Below are positions 24,710-33,701 of a stretch of DNA of 64,000 nucleotides, one piece after another. Positions within the stretch are counted from its first letter, which is position 1. The number at the start of each line of letters is the position of its first letter. A program made the translations under genes and the position numbers. The notes under the pieces are model-generated. The model saw only the letters and a program-made list of their open reading frames with translations. It searched no databases and was not told the origin of the DNA. Origin of the DNA: Halobellus rarus (GTDB lineage Archaea > Halobacteriota > Halobacteria > Halobacteriales > Haloferacaceae); assembly GCF_024494595.1 (NCBI RefSeq), contig NZ_JANHDI010000002.1:301208-365207 (forward strand). The letters run 5' to 3'.

Positions 24710-25720
24710 ATGACTGAACTCGTCGCGACGACACCGGGGCTGTTTCCGCTTCCGGACTGGGCGAAGTCGGAGCTCTCGGAACTCAAGGGCCGACAGAAGG
24801 TCGATCTCATCTCCGGCGACGAGTCCGATCAGGTCGTCTCGGCGTACGGGCGGGCCCGCGCGGAAGTCGTCGACGACCAGTTCGACGCCGGCCTCGACCG
24901 GATCGTCGAGGGACAACTCCGCTGGGACGATATGATCGCTCACCCGCTGGCGGTACACGACAACGTCGAGACCGGGCGGATCAGCCGCTACTACGACAAC
25001 AACAACTTCTATCGGAACCCCCGCGTCGTGGGCGAGCTGACGCCCTCCGGCGACGTCGCGGCCGACCTCTCGGCGGCGCTAGAACTCTTCGACGACGCCG
25101 CGCCCCTGCAGGCGGTCCTCCCCGGCCCGTACTCGCTCACAGACCTCGCGACGGACGAACACTACGGCGACGACCGCGGGTTCCTCTCCGCCGTCGCGGA
25201 CTTCCTGGCCGACGAGGTCGAGTCGTTCCCGAGCCACGAGACGCTGTTCCTCCTCGAACCGTCGCTCGTCGCGAACCCGCCGAACGACGACCTCGCGGCG
25301 GCCGTCCCGGAGGCCGTCGACGTCGTGGCGGGAGCCACCGATGCCGACGTCGTCGTCCACACGTACTTCGGCGCGCTCGACGAGAAGACCTACGCCCACC
25401 TGATGGACGCCGAGGTCGCCGCGTTCGGCCTGGATCTCGTCGCCGACGATCGAGAGCAGACCGTCTACAACGCCGTCGAGTACGGCGTCACCGGCGACGT
25501 CGCGCTCGGCGTCGCCGACGGCCAGAACACGCTCGTCGAATCCGCGGAGACGCTGCGGGAGCGCGCCGAGTGGTTCACCGAGCAGGTCCCCGCGGCCGAC
25601 TTCGGGACCGTCTACCTCAGCACGAACACGGAGACGTTCTACCTCCCGGTCAACAGACACCGGGCGAAGCTCTCGGCGCTCGCGACGGCGGCCGGTCTCG
25701 ACAGAGAGGTGGTCGCCTGA
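24710..25720 (+). CDS. MetE N-terminal-half homologue
   Basis: 336 residues with the barrel fold of the cobalamin-independent methionine synthase family. VVHTYFGALDEKTYAHL and FGLDLVADD resemble the N-terminal barrel of bacterial MetE. The zinc ligands of the catalytic half (HxC, DCGxK) are absent here: the HxC position reads HTYF and there is no CG-K motif. The neighbouring gene carries those ligands. The likely job is a non-catalytic or folate/methyl-donor-binding partner. The gene overlaps the next by one base (TGATG), so translation is coupled. Confidence 0.8.
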   Translation: MTELVATTPGLFPLPDWAKSELSELKGRQKVDLISGDESDQVVSAYGRARAEVVDDQFDAGLDRIVEGQLRWDDMIAHPLAVHDNVETGRISRYYDNNNFYRNPRVVGELTPSGDVAADLSAALELFDDAAPLQAVLPGPYSLTDLATDEHYGDDRGFLSAVADFLADEVESFPSHETLFLLEPSLVANPPNDDLAAAVPEAVDVVAGATDADVVVHTYFGALDEKTYAHLMDAEVAAFGLDLVADDREQTVYNAVEYGVTGDVALGVADGQNTLVESAETLRERAEWFTEQVPAADFGTVYLSTNTETFYLPVNRHRAKLSALATAAGLDREVVA

Positions 25721-26784
25721 TGGTTCGGAACCCCTCGAACCGGACGCAGTTCCGTCCCGACGACCACGACGCGGAACACTTCCTCCTGACGACCGTCGTC
25801 GGAAGCTACCCGAAGCCGACGTGGCTCAGTACAGTCAAGGAGCTCTCGGAGGACTCCGGCGCGGCGTTCGACGACGCGGCCCTGGCGGAGGCATACGACG
25901 ACGCCGCGCGCGTGATCACGCACGAGCACGAGCGCGCCGGCCTCGATACGGTGGTCGACGGCGAGATGCGCCGCGAGGAGATGGTCGAGTACTTCGCCCA
26001 CCGGATCCCCGGCTACGAGTTCAACGGCCCCGTGAAGGTCTGGGGACACAACTACTTCGACAAGCCCTCGGTCGTCTCCGAAGTGGACTACGACGAACCG
26101 TGGCTGCTCGACGAGTTCGAGTTCACCGCGAGCGTGGCGAGGAAGCCGGTGAAAGTCCCGATCACCGGACCCTACACGCTCGCGCGGTGGTCGTTCAACG
26201 AAGCCTACGACGACACGGAATCGCTCGCCTACGACCTCGCAGACCTCGTCAACGAAGAGGTAAAGGGCCTCGTCGACGCCGGCGCGCGCTACGTGCAGAT
26301 CGACGAACCCGCGCTCGCGACGACGCCGGACGACCACCACATCGTCGGCGAGTCGATGGAGCGTATCGTCGACGGGATCTCCGAGAACGTCCGGATCTGC
26401 CTGCACGTCTGTTACGGCGACTACTCTCGCATCTACCCGGAGATCAACGACTTCCCGATCGACGAGTTCGACGTCGAACTCTGCAACGACGGCTACGAGC
26501 AGATCGACGTGTTCCGGAACCCGGAGTTCGAACCGGACCTCGCTCTCGGCGTCGTCGACGTCCACGACGCCGAAGTCGAGTCGGTCGCGGAGATCAAACG
26601 CAACATCCAGCAGGGGCTGAAGGTCGTCTCGCCGGACCGGCTCACCGTCTCGCCGGACTGCGGGGTGAAGTTGCTCCCGCGCGAGGTGGCGTATCAGAAG
26701 ATCGCGAATATGGCGCAGGCCGCCCGCGAGGTCGAGGCCGAACTGGACGCCGGCGAGATCGAGGTCGCTGCACCGCAGCGCTAG
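25720..26784 (+). CDS. Methionine synthase, MetE catalytic-half type
   Basis: 354 residues, equivalent to the C-terminal catalytic barrel of MetE. VVGSYPKPTWL begins the barrel; the zinc-binding residues appear as LHVCYGDYS (His, Cys) and SPDCGVKLLPR (Cys), with QIDEPAL as a conserved strand. It should methylate homocysteine to methionine. Methanogen homologues of this short form use methylcobalamin, while bacterial MetE uses a folate; which donor serves here is not evident. The start is the ATG overlapping the upstream stop. Confidence 0.85.
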   Translation: MVRNPSNRTQFRPDDHDAEHFLLTTVVGSYPKPTWLSTVKELSEDSGAAFDDAALAEAYDDAARVITHEHERAGLDTVVDGEMRREEMVEYFAHRIPGYEFNGPVKVWGHNYFDKPSVVSEVDYDEPWLLDEFEFTASVARKPVKVPITGPYTLARWSFNEAYDDTESLAYDLADLVNEEVKGLVDAGARYVQIDEPALATTPDDHHIVGESMERIVDGISENVRICLHVCYGDYSRIYPEINDFPIDEFDVELCNDGYEQIDVFRNPEFEPDLALGVVDVHDAEVESVAEIKRNIQQGLKVVSPDRLTVSPDCGVKLLPREVAYQKIANMAQAAREVEAELDAGEIEVAAPQR

Positions 26785-26814
26785 TCGACCCCGACCTCGC
26801 GTTCTGCTACCGGC

Positions 26815-27078
26815 CTACGCTTCGCGTTCGCTGTCGTCGCTCCCGCACCCGCGCCCGTATTCGAGCGCGAGCACGACGGCGCCGGCCAGCGCGGTCAGCG
26901 CGGACTGGAGACGGGTGGCCGAAACGTACCAGTCGGCGGGTTCGAGATCCTCCGGGTTCTCATAGCCCGCGAGTAGGAATCGCCCCGCAGTGTCGAGGAC
27001 GCGGTCGGGAAACAGCGCGCCGGCGACTCCCCAGACCATCGTCGATGCGGCCAGCAGTTTCGTGCAGGACTCTTTCAT
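26815..27078 (-). CDS. Small membrane hypothetical protein
   Basis: 87 residues. MKESCTKLLAASTMVWGVAGALFPDRVLD begins with a weak hydrophobic segment, and a second helix (LTALAGAVVLALEYG) is near the C-terminus, followed by an acidic tail. I do not recognise the family. It is convergent with the MetE pair. Confidence 0.55.
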   Translation of the reverse strand: MKESCTKLLAASTMVWGVAGALFPDRVLDTAGRFLLAGYENPEDLEPADWYVSATRLQSALTALAGAVVLALEYGRGCGSDDSEREA

Positions 27079-27240
27079 ACCCTGTCCTTGTCGTCGCGAC
27101 CAATGAGGGCAGCGGCCGTTCCCGTGGGTCGGGAGCGGGCGTGAGCGTAATCAGTCCTCGAACCCCGGCGGTGGCCCTCTCGGTCTCGTCGGATAGGCGG
27201 GGGGACCCCGCATAACGGGGAAAACGGCACCGCGAACGTA

Positions 27241-27705
27241 CTACTCGTACAGCCAGGCGGCGTCGATCCGCTCGTAGTCGAGCAGTTCGTCCTCGTCGAA
27301 GAAGAGGTCGATCTCGCGCTCGTTGGCGCCCTCGTCCTCGTGGTCGGAGGCGTGGATGACGTTGCGGCCGAGATCGAGGCCGAAGTCGCCGCGGATCGTG
27401 CCCGGGGCGGACTCGGCGGGATCGGTCTCGCCGACCATCGAACGGACCTGTCGGGTCGCGTCCGCGCCCTCCCAGACCATCGCGAAGACCGGTCCGGAGG
27501 TGATGAACTCGACGAGGCCGTCGAAGAACGGCTTGTCCTCGTGTTCGCCGTAGTGCTCGTGGGCGAGGTCGTCGTCGATCTGCATGAACTTCCCGCCGAC
27601 GAGCTTCAGCCCGCGATCCTCGAACCGGGAGACGATCTCGCCGATGAGGCCGCGCTGGACGCCGTCGGGCTTGACCATCACGAAGGTGCGCTCGTCGTCG
27701 CTCAT
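27241..27705 (-). CDS. ndk: Nucleoside diphosphate kinase
   Basis: 154 residues. Ndk equalises nucleoside triphosphates through a phosphohistidine. The active-site region is [11 protein letters not shown] with the catalytic histidine; [18 protein letters not shown] and [17 protein letters not shown] segments are also present. It is the last gene of the L7Ae-S28e-L24e-Ndk operon and overlaps L24e by 4 bases. The family length is normal. Confidence 0.97.
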   Translation of the reverse strand: MSDDERTFVMVKPDGVQRGLIGEIVSRFEDRGLKLVGGKFMQIDDDLAHEHYGEHEDKPFFDGLVEFITSGPVFAMVWEGADATRQVRSMVGETDPAESAPGTIRGDFGLDLGRNVIHASDHEDEGANEREIDLFFDEDELLDYERIDAAWLYE

Positions 27706-27893
27706 TCGTTGCCGCCCTCGTTGCGGCCCGCTTCAGTCCACTCCAGATCGCGGGGCTCGCGGCCGAGCCGGTAGTTCTTCTCGGCCTTCGAGTCCTTGAA
27801 GTGGAGGATCGTTCCGTCCTTTTTGACGAGCATCGTGCCCGTGCCGGGTTCGATCTCCTCGCCGGTGTAATCGCACGTGCGCGTTTCGACCAT
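27702..27893 (-). CDS. rpl24e: 50S ribosomal protein L24e
   Basis: 63 residues. [19 protein letters not shown] carries the first cysteine of the zinc-ribbon-like start, though the usual CxxC is CDYT here, as in other haloarchaea. [20 protein letters not shown] is the conserved core. It lies 3 bases after S28e and overlaps ndk by 4 bases. Confidence 0.95.
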   Translation of the reverse strand: MVETRTCDYTGEEIEPGTGTMLVKKDGTILHFKDSKAEKNYRLGREPRDLEWTEAGRNEGGNE

Positions 27894-27896
27894 TGG

Positions 27897-28121
27897 TTAT
27901 CGACCTCCGATGGAGTCGGCGTCCCGCTGCGTCTCGCGAAGCTGCAGGATGTCGCCCTCGCGGACGGGGCCCAGGACGTTTCGCGTGATGATGCGGCCCT
28001 GGTTCGACCCCTCTCGGATGCGGCACTTGACCTGCATGGCCTCGCCGTGCATCCCTGTCTTGCCAACGATCTCGATGACCTCCGCGGACGTCGAGTCGCT
28101 GGCGGTCTCTTCTGCGCTCAT
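27897..28121 (-). CDS. rps28e: 30S ribosomal protein S28e
   Basis: 74 residues. The OB-fold protein has the conserved [19 protein letters not shown] and [19 protein letters not shown] segments and the family-typical ending [14 protein letters not shown]. It is 6 bases after L7Ae in the operon. Confidence 0.96.
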   Translation of the reverse strand: MSAEETASDSTSAEVIEIVGKTGMHGEAMQVKCRIREGSNQGRIITRNVLGPVREGDILQLRETQRDADSIGGR

Positions 28122-28127
28122 CGTCGC

Positions 28128-28490
28128 TTACCGCAGTTCCTCGAGCTTCGCCGCGATGTCTTCGACGTCACCCTCCGAATCGCCGGCGTCGACGATGGCG
28201 GCGGCGGCCGAGCCGACTTCGAGGCCGGCGGCCTGGCCGACTTCGTCCTGCGTCTCGATGAAGACGTAGGGGATTCCCTTCTCGTCGGCGAGTTCGGGCA
28301 GGTGCATCACGATCTCTTCGGGCGAGACGTCCTCGGCGACGAAGACGAGCTCGGCGGTGCCGCGCTCGACGGCCTTGGTCGTCTCGTTGGTTCCTTTCTT
28401 TACCGTTCCTGTGTCTCGGGCGACCTCGAGTGCCTCGAGGGCGTCCTCTGCGAGGTCGGCCGGGACGTCGAATTCTACGTAGACTGGCAT
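28128..28490 (-). CDS. rpl7ae: 50S ribosomal protein L7Ae
   Basis: 120 residues. L7Ae binds kink-turns in 23S rRNA, box C/D and H/ACA guide RNAs and RNase [43 protein letters not shown] and [20 protein letters not shown] are diagnostic. The frame is open far upstream through tmcA's opposite strand, but this ATG is preceded by a good GAGAGGTGA ribosome site and matches the family start. It heads the S28e-L24e-Ndk operon, with a leader of roughly 95 nt. Confidence 0.96.
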   Translation of the reverse strand: MPVYVEFDVPADLAEDALEALEVARDTGTVKKGTNETTKAVERGTAELVFVAEDVSPEEIVMHLPELADEKGIPYVFIETQDEVGQAAGLEVGSAAAAIVDAGDSEGDVEDIAAKLEELR

Positions 28491-28525
28491 TGGTTGTTCA
28501 CCTCTCCTGCTCGCGGGCTCGACTG

Positions 28526-28570
28526 CCCCGCCGGAAATACCGGTTTCCCTGACGGCGGGGAGTATCATCA
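28526..28570 (-). promoter_or_regulatory. Hairpin in the L7Ae mRNA leader
   Basis: On the minus strand an 8-bp stem pairs 28553-28560 with 28526-28533, with a possible inner 5-bp helix. It is preceded by a box-C-like TGATGA at 28565-28570. A TATA-like TTTTATGC near 28608-28615 places these elements inside the transcript. L7Ae is known to bind a k-turn in its own leader in another archaeon; a complete k-turn is not certain here because no clear CUGA is seen. Confidence 0.4.
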
Positions 28571-28751
28571 ACCCCGGGCAGGCTGTACACTTCGGTTGCT
28601 CCGGATCGCATAAAAGCGCTTTCAATGGCGCCGTGCCGTGGCACGCCGACACACGCGCCTTCGCCGTCGGACACGCGCCGGTGTCGCCCGCGACCGCTCG
28701 CGACGCGCGAGCGAACGCAACCTCCTTACACGGCCGCGACGATGCCGGGAT

Positions 28752-31124
28752 ATGAACGTCGCCGCCCTCGCGGCGGACCTCCGCGCGGCGGCCCGTCGGG
28801 CGGATCACCGACGCCTGCTCGTCCTCGCGGGTGAGCGAGACGCCGGTGTCGATGCCGCCTTCGACGCCGTCGAGGGGGCCGGGATCCCCGACGACGAGAC
28901 GACGATCGTCACGGCGGCAGAGGGGTTCCGGTTCGAGCGCGTCGATCCGACGCACGCCCGGGAACTGCTCGGTACCACCCGAACGGCGGTGATCTACGAC
29001 GCCCACGAGGACTTCTCGCCGAACGCCCTGGGTCGGCTCGTCGGGACGGTCGACGGCGGCGGGCTGTTCGTCCTCCTCGTCCCTCCGCTCGACGACTGGC
29101 CCGACCGGCCGGGTTCGTTCGAGTCTTCGCTGGCGGTGCCGCCCCACGGCGTCGACGACGTCGGTGGGCGGTTCCGAAAGCGACTCGTCGAGACGCTCCG
29201 GGATCACCCGGGAGTGGCGATCGTCGACCTCGACGCCGGGACCGTCGAGCGGCGTGGCGAGACCGACGCGTCGGCCCCGGTCCGTTCGACGCCCTCGACG
29301 CCGCCTGCTGGAACGCGACGCTTCCCGGCGGCGGCGTACGAGGCCTGCCTGACCGCCGACCAGTCCCGGGCGCTGCACTCGCTGGAGGCGCTCGGTGACG
29401 GGAGCGGTGGGACCGACGCGGATCGGCGGGACACGGAGGGCGAGGCCGACGAGGAGCGACGGCGCGCCGTCGTCGTTGAGGCCGACCGCGGCCGCGGGAA
29501 GTCGAGCGCTGCCGGCCTCGCCGCCGGGTCGCTCGCGGCGGCCGGACGCGACGTCCTCGTCACCGCGCCGGACCGACGGAACGCGAGTGATCTGTTCGCG
29601 CGCGCCAGGGAGTTGTTGTCGGCGCTCGACGCGCTCGACGGCGAGCGCGCGGGACAGACCGCGGCTGCTGCGGGAGGCGACACGCTGCGGACGAGAAGCG
29701 GCGGCCGGATCCGCTTCGCGTCGCCGGCGGCGGCCGCGGACCTGCCAGAGGACCCCGACGTGGTGCTCGTCGACGAGGCGGCGGCGCTCCCCGTTCGGCT
29801 GCTCTCGTCGTTCCTCGACGCGCCGGCGATCGCCTTTTTCACCACCGTCCACGGGTACGAGGGGGCCGGCCGCGGGTTCTCCGTCCGGTTCAGGGGTGAG
29901 TTGGCCGACTCCGGCCACGACGTGAGCGAGGTGACGCTCTCGGAACCGATCCGGTTCGCGCCCGCCGATCCGGTCGAATCGTGGGCGTTTCGCGCGCTGC
30001 TGCTCGACGCTCGACCGCCGGTGGACGCCCTCGTCGCCGACGCGTCGCCGTCGTCGGTGACCTACCGCGCGCTCTCGCCCGACGAACTCGCGGGCGACGA
30101 GCACCTGCTCAGGGAGGTGTTCGGGCTGCTCGTGCTGGCGCACTACCGGACGGAGCCGGACGACCTCGCCCGCCTCCTCGACGCGCCGAACCTCCGGGTT
30201 CGGGTGCTGGAACACGCCGGCCACGTCGTCAGCGTCGCGCTGTTGGCTCGGGAAGGCGGCCTCGACGCCGAGACGCGCCGGTCGATGTACGAGGGCGCGC
30301 GGGTCCGCGGCAATATGCTTCCGGACGTGTTCACGAGCCAACTGCGCGACGAGGAAGCCGGAGTTCCCGTCGGCTACCGTGTGGTACGCATCGCGACGCA
30401 TCACGCCGCTCGATCCCGCGGGCTGGGGTCGGCGCTCCTCTCGGAGGTCCGCGCGGAGTTCGACGGCGAGGCCGACTACCTCGGCGTCGGGTACGGCGCG
30501 ACGCCGGAACTGCTCTCCTTCTGGGAATCGAACGGCTACGAGACGGTCCACGTCTCGACGACGCGGAACGAGTCCAGCGGCGAGTACTCCGCGCTGATGC
30601 TGGACCCGCTCTCGGAGACGGGACGGGCCCTTTGCGACCGCCACGCCCGCTGGTTCCGCGACCGGGTCGGGGACTTACTCGGGGAACACCTCCGCGACGC
30701 CGACCCCGACGTGGTCCGCGGCGCGCTGTCGGCCTGCGAAACGCCCGTCTCACTCGATCTCTCCGACTACGAGTGGCGCGTCGTCGTCGGCGTCGCGCTC
30801 GGTCCGGGACAGTACGCGACGGCCCCGCAGGCGTTCCGTCGCCTCGCGCTCGCCGCGCTCGTCGGTGCGGGCGGTGAACGGGGCGATTCGGTCGCCGCCG
30901 GGACTGACTCGGTGACAGAGATCCGGCTGACCGACCGCGAGGAGCGTCTGCTGGTCAGGAAGGTGTTGCAGACGCACCCGGCCGACGCCGTCGCCGACGA
31001 ACTCGGATACGAGTCTCCGCGGCAGTGTCTCCGTGCGCTCGGCGACGCGTACGGGTCGCTCGTCGATCGCTACGGCGCGGGCAACGAGGTCGTCGAAGCC
31101 GAGCGAGAACGGTTCGACGGCTGA
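28752..31124 (+). CDS. tmcA: tRNA(Met) cytidine acetyltransferase TmcA/Nat10
   Basis: 790 residues. The enzyme makes N4-acetylcytidine in RNA with acetyl-CoA and ATP. In order: an N-terminal DUF1726-like domain (residues 1-200), an RNA-helicase-like ATPase with [13 protein letters not shown] as Walker A and [12 protein letters not shown] as Walker B, a GNAT domain ([23 protein letters not shown] as the acetyl-CoA loop) and a helical tail. Archaeal versions modify tRNA and, in thermophiles, rRNA. The ATG at 28752 gives the family's normal start. It diverges from the L7Ae operon. Confidence 0.94.
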   Translation: MNVAALAADLRAAARRADHRRLLVLAGERDAGVDAAFDAVEGAGIPDDETTIVTAAEGFRFERVDPTHARELLGTTRTAVIYDAHEDFSPNALGRLVGTVDGGGLFVLLVPPLDDWPDRPGSFESSLAVPPHGVDDVGGRFRKRLVETLRDHPGVAIVDLDAGTVERRGETDASAPVRSTPSTPPAGTRRFPAAAYEACLTADQSRALHSLEALGDGSGGTDADRRDTEGEADEERRRAVVVEADRGRGKSSAAGLAAGSLAAAGRDVLVTAPDRRNASDLFARARELLSALDALDGERAGQTAAAAGGDTLRTRSGGRIRFASPAAAADLPEDPDVVLVDEAAALPVRLLSSFLDAPAIAFFTTVHGYEGAGRGFSVRFRGELADSGHDVSEVTLSEPIRFAPADPVESWAFRALLLDARPPVDALVADASPSSVTYRALSPDELAGDEHLLREVFGLLVLAHYRTEPDDLARLLDAPNLRVRVLEHAGHVVSVALLAREGGLDAETRRSMYEGARVRGNMLPDVFTSQLRDEEAGVPVGYRVVRIATHHAARSRGLGSALLSEVRAEFDGEADYLGVGYGATPELLSFWESNGYETVHVSTTRNESSGEYSALMLDPLSETGRALCDRHARWFRDRVGDLLGEHLRDADPDVVRGALSACETPVSLDLSDYEWRVVVGVALGPGQYATAPQAFRRLALAALVGAGGERGDSVAAGTDSVTEIRLTDREERLLVRKVLQTHPADAVADELGYESPRQCLRALGDAYGSLVDRYGAGNEVVEAERERFDG

Positions 31125-31188
31125 CCGCACGGGCCTCGACGGTCCGATCGAGGAGAGCCTTCATCACCGTCGGCGTCGACGTCCCCGT

Positions 31189-31668
31189 ATGGAACCGCTC
31201 ACTTGGGTCGCGCTCGGCCTCGTCGCCCTCGCAGTCGTGGGGTCGGCGTTACCGCTGGTCCCCGGCGGCGGTCTCTCCGTCGTCGGTGTCCTCGGCTACT
31301 GGTGGTCGACGGGCTATGCGGAGCCCTCGACGCTGCTCGTCGCCGTCCTCGTCGGCGTCGGTATCCTCACGATGGTCGTCGACTACTTCGGCGGAGCCAT
31401 CGCCGCCCGGGCCGGCGGGGCCTCGCTGGTCACGACCGCCGTCGCGGTGCTCGTCGGTCTCGTCCTGCTCTTCGTCGCCGGACCGGTCGGTTTCATCCTC
31501 GGCATCGCGGCGACCGTCTTCGCCGTGGAGTTCGCCCAGCACGCCGACGCAGAGGCGGGGCTCCGCGTCGCACTGTGGGCTACGGTGGGCGTGCTCGCCT
31601 CGACTGTCGTGCAGGTGGTTCTGACGGGATCGATCTTGGCCGTGCTCCTGTTCGTCGCCTTCGTTTGA
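31189..31668 (+). CDS. DUF456 membrane protein
   Basis: 159 residues with five hydrophobic helices. The sequence PLTWVALGLVALAVVGSALPLVPGG with a conserved P-x-x-PG turn, then YFGGAIAARAGGAS, is typical of DUF456, a small membrane family in bacteria and archaea of unknown function. The ATG at 31189 was chosen because codons before it are outside the hydrophobic family start and within the tmcA end. It follows tmcA by 64 bases. Confidence 0.75.
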   Translation: MEPLTWVALGLVALAVVGSALPLVPGGGLSVVGVLGYWWSTGYAEPSTLLVAVLVGVGILTMVVDYFGGAIAARAGGASLVTTAVAVLVGLVLLFVAGPVGFILGIAATVFAVEFAQHADAEAGLRVALWATVGVLASTVVQVVLTGSILAVLLFVAFV

Positions 31669-31798
31669 GACGGGCGCGGTCGTCGCCCCGCCATGTCGGG
31701 GCAGAGGTGGTACCGGTGCCGAAGCCGGAGGATCGGACGGACCGGCAGATTTGCGAGCCGACGGAGGAATTATATCGTCCGTGGTCTTATCGAACCCT

Positions 31799-32290
31799 GT
31801 GAGCGTCAACGTCGAGACGCGGGTGGACGCCCCCGGTTCCGCCGAGTTCGTCGAGAGCACGTGGGACCTCAAAGAGCGAATTCGAGAGCGAGAGGGAGTC
31901 CTCAAGCAGCGTCGGGCGTTCTTCGTGGACGCGTACCGACGGGCGAGCGATCACTTGCTCTTCGAGGACGACGAACTCGTCGGGTTCGCGTCGGTCCGAC
32001 GGGACGGCTACATTCTCTTTCTGGCGGTCGCCCCGGAACGACGCGGCGAGGGGTACGGCAAGCGACTCGTCGCCGCCGCGCTACAGGACCACGACACGAT
32101 TTCGTGTCACGCGCGGGCGACGAACGAGGAGGCGATCTCCTTCTACGAGCACCTCGGTTTCGAGATCCAGCGGCGGATCACCGGATACTACGAAGACGGC
32201 GGCGACGCGTACTACCTCCGCCTGGGCGACGGCACGTCGCTGCGGGAGAAGTTCGCGGAGTTCTTTCGGCGGTCGGTCGTCGGCGAGTGA
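31799..32290 (+). CDS. GNAT N-acetyltransferase
   Basis: 163 residues. The acetyl-CoA binding region is LAVAPERRGEGYGKRLV (motif A, R/Q-x-x-G-x-G/A) and the later NEEAISFYEHLGFEIQRRI (motif B) is standard for GNAT. A TATA-like TTATAT at 31770-31775 lies 27 bases (centre) before a GTG at 31799, so I choose that GTG as a leaderless start over the TTG at 31751. The substrate cannot be named; RimI-like or small-molecule targets are equally possible. Confidence 0.8.
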   Translation: MSVNVETRVDAPGSAEFVESTWDLKERIREREGVLKQRRAFFVDAYRRASDHLLFEDDELVGFASVRRDGYILFLAVAPERRGEGYGKRLVAAALQDHDTISCHARATNEEAISFYEHLGFEIQRRITGYYEDGGDAYYLRLGDGTSLREKFAEFFRRSVVGE

Positions 32291-32305
32291 GCGGCCTCGC
32301 GTCAG

Positions 32306-33154
32306 TTAGAGGTTCTCGACGCCGTTGTCGGTGATCACCTCGTCGATCAGTTCGACGGGCGTCGCGTCGTAGGCGGGGTTTTCGATCACGACGTCCTCGA
32401 TCGGCTCCAGGGACACCTCAGCGGGCGAGCGGAGTTCGTTCTCGAAGACGAAGCCGTCGTCGACGATCTTCGCCGCCGACCCGACGACCGTGACCGGCAC
32501 GTCGAGGTAGTTCGCCGTGGCGACGATGGGAAACGTCCCGACGCGGTTGTAGAGGGTCCCCTCGACGATGCAGTCCATCCCGACGACGACCCGGTCGCAT
32601 TCGTCCAAGAACGTGCCCGACGCGCTGTCGACCATCAGATGCGGTTCGACGCGGTCGATGCCGGCGAGCCGACGCGCCGTCTTCCGACCGAGGTACCGGG
32701 GTCGGGCCTCGGTGACGTACGCCGTCAGGTACGTGCCGCCCGTCGCCGCTTGCTCTACGGCCTCGAGGACAGTCGAGGAGAAGTCGTGCATCAGGAACGT
32801 CTCCCCGTCCTCGAAGGTCGGGGCCGCGTTCCTCGCCGCCCGGGACTTCCCCTGCTGGACGTCCTCGACGACCCGTTCGACCACCTCGTCGAGGAGCGAT
32901 TTCGCCTCCTCGACGGTGTCCTTCCGGTCGACGACGTTCACCAGCACGGTCTGCATCGCGTTGAACAGCGACGCGTGCGAGGGGTTCGCCCGCTTGAGCG
33001 CGCTCGCGTTCCGTTCGAGATCGCGCTCGAACTCCTCGACCGTGGCGTGATCGCGCTCTAACAGGTCCGAGAGCGCCCGTGTCGCCTTGACGGCGACGAC
33101 CGACGAACTGTGCGTCTGCATCTCTCGGATCTCCGCGATCGTCTCGTCGATCAT
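32306..33154 (-). CDS. eIF2B-alpha/beta/delta-family protein
   Basis: 282 residues. The family includes eIF2B subunits, methylthioribose-1-phosphate isomerase and ribose-1,5-bisphosphate isomerase of the AMP pathway. VYFSS-type helices are followed by TAYVTEARPRYLGRKTARRL and VVVGMDCIVEGTLYNRVGT, with Asp in GMDCI. At the position where the isomerases have THCxS/THCNxG, this protein reads FLMHDFSSTVLEAV, i.e. no catalytic cysteine; that resembles eIF2B alpha instead. So the isomerase label often used in haloarchaea is not supported by this residue. Its true role is open. It ends 16 bases after the convergent GNAT gene. Confidence 0.8.
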   Translation of the reverse strand: MIDETIAEIREMQTHSSSVVAVKATRALSDLLERDHATVEEFERDLERNASALKRANPSHASLFNAMQTVLVNVVDRKDTVEEAKSLLDEVVERVVEDVQQGKSRAARNAAPTFEDGETFLMHDFSSTVLEAVEQAATGGTYLTAYVTEARPRYLGRKTARRLAGIDRVEPHLMVDSASGTFLDECDRVVVGMDCIVEGTLYNRVGTFPIVATANYLDVPVTVVGSAAKIVDDGFVFENELRSPAEVSLEPIEDVVIENPAYDATPVELIDEVITDNGVENL

Positions 33155-33300
33155 AATCGAACGTCGGTGACTCGGGTGAAAGAGTTTCCGACGGCGGAGG
33201 GTTTCGCGTCCTGATGGACCGCGTCCGACGGCGGAAAACGCCGTTCCTCACTCGCCGTCGAGGGTCGCAGGCGTCCGGCCCCGTCAGCGAACGTACAGGA

Positions 33301-33582
33301 TCAGTCGGACTCGTCGCCGCCGTCGATCTTGTCGGGGTCACTGCCGCCGTCACCGGCGTCGAACCGCCGGGCGTACAGATAGACCCCGAGCGCGACCAGG
33401 ACCCAGACGACGGCCCCCACGCGGATCGCGAATTCGACGCGAGCCCCCCAGGTCGGCAGCGTGGCGCGGAGCGAGAGCGCGGTGACCACCGGCGCGCCGA
33501 CCACGATGGTGAGGACGAACGTCGTCTGCATCACCCACCCGTAGTCGACGCCGTCGGGATCGGAGGTCTCGACCGGTTGCAC
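33301..33582 (-). CDS. DUF5822-type small membrane protein
   Basis: 93 residues from a GTG at 33582 (MQPVETSDPDGVDYGWVMQ), with two hydrophobic helices: TTFVLTIVVGAPVVTAL and FAIRVGAVVWVLVALGVYLYAR. The tail is Gly/Asp-rich. The pattern fits the haloarchaeal DUF5822 family, unknown function. Upstream codons of the same frame are Arg-rich and look non-coding. An in-frame ATG 17 codons later would cut the conserved VETSDPDG segment. Confidence 0.6.
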   Translation of the reverse strand: MQPVETSDPDGVDYGWVMQTTFVLTIVVGAPVVTALSLRATLPTWGARVEFAIRVGAVVWVLVALGVYLYARRFDAGDGGSDPDKIDGGDESD

Positions 33583-33701
33583 GTCTACGCCTTCGAGGGT
33601 GCGCGCAAAGACGTGCCGATTTCGGGCGAGACGTCGGGTGCGGCGCGAACGTCCCCACGGAACGCGACGAACGACCTTCGCGGCCCCGATACGTGACGCG
33701 T

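Noticed and set aside
28491..30644. Upstream extension of the L7Ae frame over tmcA
   Set aside because: L7Ae family length and the ribosome-binding site fix the start at 28490; the extension is antisense to tmcA.
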